Shown here piece by piece: positions 59,917 through 64,000 of a DNA stretch of 64,000 nt. The DNA lies in the NCBI RefSeq assembly GCF_027497495.1, contig NZ_CP114205.1:1612001-1676000 (forward strand), written 5' to 3'. The notes under the pieces were generated by a model. It had not been told where the DNA came from, ran no database searches, and saw only the letters and a program-made list of their open reading frames with translations. Position numbers and translations under genes: made by a program. This DNA is from Streptomyces tubercidicus. Its GTDB lineage: Bacteria; Actinomycetota; Actinomycetes; Streptomycetales; Streptomycetaceae. How positions within the stretch are numbered: position 1 is the stretch's first letter; the number at the start of each line of letters is the position of its first letter.

Positions 59917-60465
59917 TCAGCGCTTGAGCGTGAAGGTGAAGTCATCGGAGAGCTTGCCGCTCAGCCGGACTGCCGAAACGAGTTTGCCCTCCGTGATCAG
60001 TCTCTCGACCTCGGCCCGCGAAAGGCCGCACCCTTCAGCGATCAGTCGCACCGGCCGGACAGGGATCCGCGCCGCGAAGCGGACCGAGACGTCCATCACC
60101 TCACAGTCCAGGTGATCCGATCCGCCGGTGTCGAGGCGCCAGGCGTTGTCCCAGTCGAGGGCGATGCGATTACGGCGCCGGACGAGCGGATCCTGGAGCA
60201 ACTCGGCGGCCAGGTCAGGGTCGTTGTCATGCATCCGGTCCAGCAGCTCAGGTCGTATGGAGCGCACGTTCATCCGCTCCAGGACCGTGAGCTTTGCCGT
60301 GTCCCCGCAAGCGGTGCAGAGCACGAGGAGCCAGGCGTCGAGGAGCTTGTGGTGGGCGTTGACGCGGAATTTGCCGTTCGCCCGGAAGCGGTCGGACGCG
60401 CACGCGGGGCAACGGCGGAGAACGGTCGGCAGGCAGGTGGGCATGACGACCCAGTCGTTGAGCAC
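59917..60465 (-). CDS. DUF1062 family protein
   Basis: This 182-aa protein matches DUF1062. It has an N-terminal zinc-ribbon-like Cys pair (RRCPACASDRFRANGKF) and a second (LCTACGDTAKLTVLERMNV), then RIALDWDNAWRLDTGG and a C-terminal S4-like segment (GCGLSRAEVERLITEGKLV), which suggests RNA binding. The function is unknown. Met1 (MLNDWVVM) at 60465 and the ATG at 60444 are both possible starts. It is convergent with the esterase gene, with a hairpin between. Confidence 0.82.
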   Translation of the reverse strand: MLNDWVVMPTCLPTVLRRCPACASDRFRANGKFRVNAHHKLLDAWLLVLCTACGDTAKLTVLERMNVRSIRPELLDRMHDNDPDLAAELLQDPLVRRRNRIALDWDNAWRLDTGGSDHLDCEVMDVSVRFAARIPVRPVRLIAEGCGLSRAEVERLITEGKLVSAVRLSGKLSDDFTFTLKR

Positions 60466-60873
60466 AGAAGTACACCGGTTTCAGTGAGAAGTCCGCAGCA
60501 AAAAGCAGCGCGGCGCACAGGCGCGGCGCGCGACAGATCAGCACTCGGGAGGTCTCACAGGGTGTACAACGGCACGTCCTTGCCCAGACGACTTGGTCGG
60601 CAGCACGGTAAGGGCGCACAGCGGCGCCGCTCCACTGGTTTTCGAGCGCCTCAGCGCCAGGATCTGCCCGGCGGATGGACGACCGGCGAGGCCCCGACCT
60701 CTCAGGCACGCTGCCCTCCCCGACGAGGGCATCGTGCCTGGTGACAGGACCAGTGGCGAGTCCTCCGCGGTCGGGAAATCTGCCCCCGCCATCCCCGTCG
60801 GCGAGCGCAATAATGGAAGGTGCGGCAAGCATCCGGCCTTGGCGCGAGCGCCGTGGCCCGGGGAAAGGGCGTG
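60466..60873. other. Spacer between DUF1062 and zinc-ribbon genes
   Basis: These 408 bases separate two divergent genes. I see no supported gene. Long open frames exist on both strands with mixed third-position bias and no ribosome binding site. No strong hairpin or repeat is present. Confidence 0.4.
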
Positions 60874-61131
60874 GTGATCATGGAACGGGACACCGAGACG
60901 GTTCACGAGGCGTATTCGTTCGTCTGTCTGCACTGCGGGCACGGCTGGGAAGAGGAGTACGAGATCCGGCACACCACGGATCTGTCCGGCCACCGGCGCG
61001 CCGACTACTTCGCCCGGGGCGTCCGTGTCGCCTCCCCGCTGACCCGCGCCGACTGCCCCTCCTGCAACCTCGGCCCGATCCGGATCCTGCGCCCCGGCCG
61101 GGTGAACTCGACCCGGCCCTATCTCGCCTGA
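60874..61131 (+). CDS. 85-aa zinc-ribbon protein
   Basis: This small protein has a zinc ribbon: CLHCGHGW near residues 17-24 and CPSCNLGPIRI near 63-73, with an acidic middle (EEEYEIRHTTDLSG). Actinobacterial relatives carry the same Y-S-F-x-C-x-x-C-G-x-x-W opening and are annotated only as hypothetical. The start is the GTG at 60874 (VIMERDTETVHEAYSF) with GGGAAAGG upstream; the ATG at 60880 is the alternative. It is convergent with the polytopic membrane protein gene. Confidence 0.75.
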   Translation: MIMERDTETVHEAYSFVCLHCGHGWEEEYEIRHTTDLSGHRRADYFARGVRVASPLTRADCPSCNLGPIRILRPGRVNSTRPYLA

Positions 61132-61182
61132 ACCTCCTCCTCATCTCGCCGCTGCTCCTCTCCCCGGTCTGCTGAAACGCCG

Positions 61183-62622
61183 TCACCAGCCGGTGTGGAG
61201 AAGCTGGTTGAGGAGCAGGGCGAGCATGGCTTGGGCGGTGAGCCACGCCCGGCGGCGGGCGGCGGGCAGCAGGGCGCAGGCGGCCGGGAGCCAGACGGCG
61301 AACGGCAGCCAGATCCGTTCGGTCTCCGCCTTGCTCATCCCGGAGAGGTCGGCGACGAGCAGGGCGAGCAGCGCGGCCGGCACGAGGACGACCAGCCGGT
61401 CGGTGGGGTCCCTCAGGGGCCCGGCGGACGGGCGGAGGCCGCGCATGGCGGTGGGGGCCGCCGCCAGGGTGCGGCGCAGCGCGGCCACCGTCGCCGGGCC
61501 GGTGATCAGGACGGTGCAGGCGAGATTGCCCCACACCCAGTACGCGTACGGGCGGACCGCGGCCGCGCCCTGGTAGTAGCGCTCGACCAGCAGCAGATAC
61601 CCCTCCCACCAGGAGAACCCGGCCAGGGTGAAGGCGACGGCGACGGCCGCCACCCCGGCCGCCAGGAACGGCAGCGGGCGCACGGTCCGGGTGAGCCACA
61701 GCACCGCGGCAGCGATCAGCGCGATGAGCGTGAGCCCGTAGGAGAGATAGCAGGTCAGGCCGAGGAGGAGCCCGGAGGCCAGGGCGGCGGCGGCCGGATG
61801 GGTGGTGCGGCGGGTGGCGGCGAGGGCGAGCAGCGCCAGGGACCAGGCGGCGACGGCCGCGAAATAGCCGTCCGCGGAGGTGCCCACCCAGACCGCCGAC
61901 GGGGCCAGGACGAGGAACGGGGCGGCCCGGCGGGCGAGCGGCTCACCGGCGAGGGCCCGTACCGCGATCAGGACCGCGGCCACGGCGGAGGTGCCGGCGG
62001 TCAGACACCAGATACCGGCCCAGCCGCCCCCGCCCAGCCCGATGCGGTCCAGACCGACGAAGGTGAGCACGGCGGCCGGCGGATGCCCGGCGACATGGGC
62101 GGGCCAGTGGTCCGGTGCGTTGTTGAGGATGTGGTGGGTGAAGTCGCGCAGCGCCGGACCGAGGTGGTCGAAGCGGTGGATGACGGTCAGGTACTCATAG
62201 GCGGTGGTGAGCCGGCCGGCTATCCCCGTCCGCCAGCCGTCGATCAGCGCCAGCGCCCCGGTCCAGGCCAGGGAACCCGCCCAGCCCAGGAGGACGAGGC
62301 GACGCCAGGGCAGGCGGGCGGCGAGCGACGGTCCGTGGACGATCACCAGGACGGCGACCGCCACCGCGGCGGGGGTGCCGGGCCCCAGGTGCGGGGACCA
62401 CGAGGCGTACAGCGGGGGCCAGTTGACATGCAGACTGCCGTTGGCACGCTCGATGACGGTACCGATGACGGCAGCGGCCACGACGAGCAGCGCACCGGCC
62501 GCGGCGGCCCATAGATCGAGGCGGTACCCGGCGCGTTCTTCGGGGGTCGGACGGAGAGTCGGACGGGATGTCGCTCGGGAGGCCACACGAGGGGTCGCAC
62601 GGGGCGTCGCACTGGAGGTCAC
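61183..62622 (-). CDS. Polytopic membrane protein, glycosyltransferase-like
   Basis: This 479-aa protein has about ten membrane helices and a periplasmic-facing early loop, resembling GT-C fold (ArnT/GT87-like) transferases that use polyprenyl-phosphate sugars. NAPDHWPAHVAGHPPAAVLT supplies the conserved acidic/His loop after the first helices. The N-terminal 25 residues are a Thr/Arg/Pro/Ser repeat (ATPRATPRVASRATSRP). The GTG start at 62622 follows no strong site. It is downstream of the methyltransferase with 217 bp between, so the two may be separately expressed. Confidence 0.72.
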   Translation of the reverse strand: MTSSATPRATPRVASRATSRPTLRPTPEERAGYRLDLWAAAAGALLVVAAAVIGTVIERANGSLHVNWPPLYASWSPHLGPGTPAAVAVAVLVIVHGPSLAARLPWRRLVLLGWAGSLAWTGALALIDGWRTGIAGRLTTAYEYLTVIHRFDHLGPALRDFTHHILNNAPDHWPAHVAGHPPAAVLTFVGLDRIGLGGGGWAGIWCLTAGTSAVAAVLIAVRALAGEPLARRAAPFLVLAPSAVWVGTSADGYFAAVAAWSLALLALAATRRTTHPAAAALASGLLLGLTCYLSYGLTLIALIAAAVLWLTRTVRPLPFLAAGVAAVAVAFTLAGFSWWEGYLLLVERYYQGAAAVRPYAYWVWGNLACTVLITGPATVAALRRTLAAAPTAMRGLRPSAGPLRDPTDRLVVLVPAALLALLVADLSGMSKAETERIWLPFAVWLPAACALLPAARRRAWLTAQAMLALLLNQLLHTGW

Positions 62623-62839
62623 AGCGGCACGCTAGGCGTCGCGTGGAGGCAGCGGCCGTTCGGCGGCCGGGACGTCATCGATCCGTCAGATGTGGGCGGT
62701 GGCGGGCGCGCCCCTACGGCGGGGAGCAGGCGTCGCCACACTCCGGCCCGGCTGTGTGCGGCGCACCGCCGCCGGGGCGGGCGCAGCGCACCGCCGGTCC
62801 GGGTGCCCGGCCGCCACGGAGGCGGCCGGGCAGCAGGAG

Positions 62840-63736
62840 TCACCCGCGGCGGCCCGGAACGGCAGGGCGGCTCAGCGACACGAAGCACCGTTCGGCGCCC
62901 GGGGACTGGGGGACGGCCGGGGACTGGCCGGGCTGGGCGACGGCCGGGGCCTGGCCCGCCGGGTGGGCGGCCGTCCACTGTTCCGCGGGGATCCAGCCAG
63001 TAGCGGCGGCGTACCGAAGCAGAGCGGGAGCGCCGACGCGAGCCCAGGGAAAGAGGTCGCCCGGGGTACGGGGGACGCCTGGGCGGGGATGGTCGCCGCC
63101 CTCGACCCGGACCCGAACCTGTTCATCGACGTCCGCCGGGGTGGTCTCCACGATGAGCAGCCCGTGGGGGGCGACCAGTTCGGCGGTGCGGGCGAGGAGG
63201 GCGCGCGGGTCGCCGCCGATGCCGATGTTGCCGTCGAGGAGCAGTGCGGTGTCCCACGTCCCCTCCCCTGGGAGGGAGTTGAAGACCGAGCAGTGCAGTG
63301 CGGTGCCGCCGATGGCGGTGGTGCGGGCCACCGCGGCCGCGCTGACGTCGATGCCGAGCGTGCGCCGGCCCTGGGCGGCTAGCGCGGCGACCAGTCGGCC
63401 GGGGCCGCAACCGATGTCGAGGACGCTGCCCGTGCAGCGGCGCAGTGCCGACAGATCGGCCGCGTCCGCTCGGGCGCACCAGCGCTCGACCTCCAGAGGC
63501 AGCAGCCAGCCGTCACTGCGGCGCAGAAAGAGCGGGCCACGGCCGCTGCGCAGCGCGTCGGCGTACGGGTCCGCGCCCCAGGCATGCTGGCCCGTGCCCC
63601 AGGAGTCGGCATCCGAGTCCGTGCCCCAGGAGGCGGCACCCGGGTCCGCACCCCGGGAGGCGGTGTACGGCTCGGCGCCCCAGGACGCGGCGTCGGGCCG
63701 GTCGGGGTGTGTCGTGGGCGGCACGGCGGTGCTCAT
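62840..63736 (-). CDS. SAM-dependent methyltransferase, coupled to DUF2064 gene
   Basis: This 298-aa protein has motif I SVLDIGCGPGRLVAALA and motif II RTLGIDVSAAAVARTTA, a small class I methyltransferase. The first 55 residues are Asp/Gly/Ser/Trp repeats (ASWGTDSDADSWGTGQ, AWGADPYADALRSG). Its ATG overlaps the TGA of the upstream DUF2064 gene (ATGA), so the two form a translationally coupled pair. The substrate is unknown; the pairing suggests a small metabolite or glycan pathway that extends beyond the window. Confidence 0.85.
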   Translation of the reverse strand: MSTAVPPTTHPDRPDAASWGAEPYTASRGADPGAASWGTDSDADSWGTGQHAWGADPYADALRSGRGPLFLRRSDGWLLPLEVERWCARADAADLSALRRCTGSVLDIGCGPGRLVAALAAQGRRTLGIDVSAAAVARTTAIGGTALHCSVFNSLPGEGTWDTALLLDGNIGIGGDPRALLARTAELVAPHGLLIVETTPADVDEQVRVRVEGGDHPRPGVPRTPGDLFPWARVGAPALLRYAAATGWIPAEQWTAAHPAGQAPAVAQPGQSPAVPQSPGAERCFVSLSRPAVPGRRG

Positions 63737-64000
63737 CGGCCGGTGACCGGGGTCAGCCGGGCCAGAGTGGCGGCGAAGCGTCCGGCGGGGGCGGCGGCCG
63801 CGACCTGGTGCGCGTCGTCCGCGGTGTCGACATCGCGCAGCGGCGGCAGCTCCCGTACCCGGAGTCCGGCGGCGGTCAGCCGGGCGCGCTGGGCGGCGCC
63901 GGTGTGGTCGGTGGACATGGGCACACCGCGCAGCAGCCGGGGGTCGGGGGTGGCCAGGCCGAGCGCCCAGAAGCCGCCGTCCTCGGCCGCCCCGAACCAG
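63733..64000 (-). CDS. DUF2064 / TIGR04282-type glycosyltransferase, partial
   Basis: Only the C-terminal 88 codons are in the window. FGAAEDGGFWALGLATPDP followed by RGVPMSTDHTGAAQRARLTA and RELPPLRDVDTADDAHQVAA are the conserved end of the DUF2064 / TIGR04282 family, small nucleotide-sugar-dependent transferases. The stop codon overlaps the methyltransferase start by four bases. The N-terminus lies upstream of position 64000, outside the window. Confidence 0.85.
   Translation of the reverse strand, partial: WFGAAEDGGFWALGLATPDPRLLRGVPMSTDHTGAAQRARLTAAGLRVRELPPLRDVDTADDAHQVAAAAPAGRFAATLARLTPVTGR

Noticed and set aside
60538..60993. A 151-codon minus-strand frame across the spacer upstream of the zinc-ribbon gene
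   Set aside because: It overlaps the supported zinc-ribbon start and has no identifiable domain.
1..64000. CRISPR arrays, tRNA/rRNA genes, insertion sequences, phage modules
   Set aside because: No regularly spaced identical repeats, tRNA cloverleaf, transposase motifs or phage structural genes were seen on either strand.

Overview
The window reads as a stretch of a Streptomyces chromosome. The evidence is very high G+C with strong G/C bias at third codon positions, frequent GTG/TTG starts, rare TTA codons, a chaplin, and lineage-typical families (streptophobe-type membrane protein, DUF2637, a DUF6777-like protein, HATPase anti-sigma-like proteins, FHA/Ser-Thr kinase signalling). I found no rRNA, tRNA, CRISPR array, prophage or insertion sequence. 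About 54 protein genes are supported, two of them cut by the window edges, plus one 23-codon small ORF. Starts were often moved inward from the longest open frame on the basis of ribosome binding sites and family length.

Layout. 1-512: truncated Eis-like acetyltransferase. 615-9416: purine catabolism block, with a minus-strand run of xanthine dehydrogenase FAD, 2Fe-2S and molybdenum subunits, an AzgA/PbuG-type purine permease and the XdhC maturation factor, divergent from a PucR-type regulator. 9668-15516: TPR-like protein, methyltransferase, GntR/FCD regulator, an FhuF-like iron reductase behind an iron box, a DUF2637 protein and a HATPase protein. 15711-18845: GH38 alpha-mannosidase. 19057-19455: a chaplin with an unusual His/Lys-rich tail. 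19683-24547: M20 peptidase, a SnoaL-like protein divergent from a MarR regulator across two identical-core palindromes, a nitrilase-family amidase and a PoxB-like enzyme. 24844-31201: a PP2C-fold protein that has lost its metal-binding motifs, DUF456, RsgA with an upstream small ORF, DinB-like and small membrane proteins. 31490-37404: APC permease, a zinc-finger TetR regulator, an HTH protein and a second (UraA/XanQ-type) nucleobase permease.

37794-41969 is a translationally coupled signalling operon: a double-FHA ABC exporter, a small Trp-rich protein and a soluble Ser/Thr kinase. 42004-47523: streptophobe protein, repeat-tailed DUF6777-like protein, L,D-transpeptidase lipoprotein and aldo/keto reductase. 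47712-50898: Tat-exported phospholipase C divergent from a TTA-containing methyltransferase. 50976-54717: probable four-gene unit of two small secreted proteins (one with a TTA codon), a cysteine-synthase-like PLP enzyme and an MFS transporter. 54842-64000: HATPase protein, class 3 lipase, VOC protein, a 0.9-kb non-coding low-complexity stretch, a beta-lactamase-fold esterase, DUF1062, a zinc-ribbon protein, a polytopic membrane protein, and a coupled methyltransferase/DUF2064 pair leaving the window.

Several perfect hairpins mark the ends of transcription units (10561, 18908, 33531, 35809, 45004, 46421, 47627, 59867), most of them between convergent genes. The strongest candidates for new biology are the two phased MarR-type palindromes, the His-rich chaplin, the 23-aa ORF, the pseudophosphatase, the FHA-ABC/kinase operon and the PLP enzyme/MFS operon.
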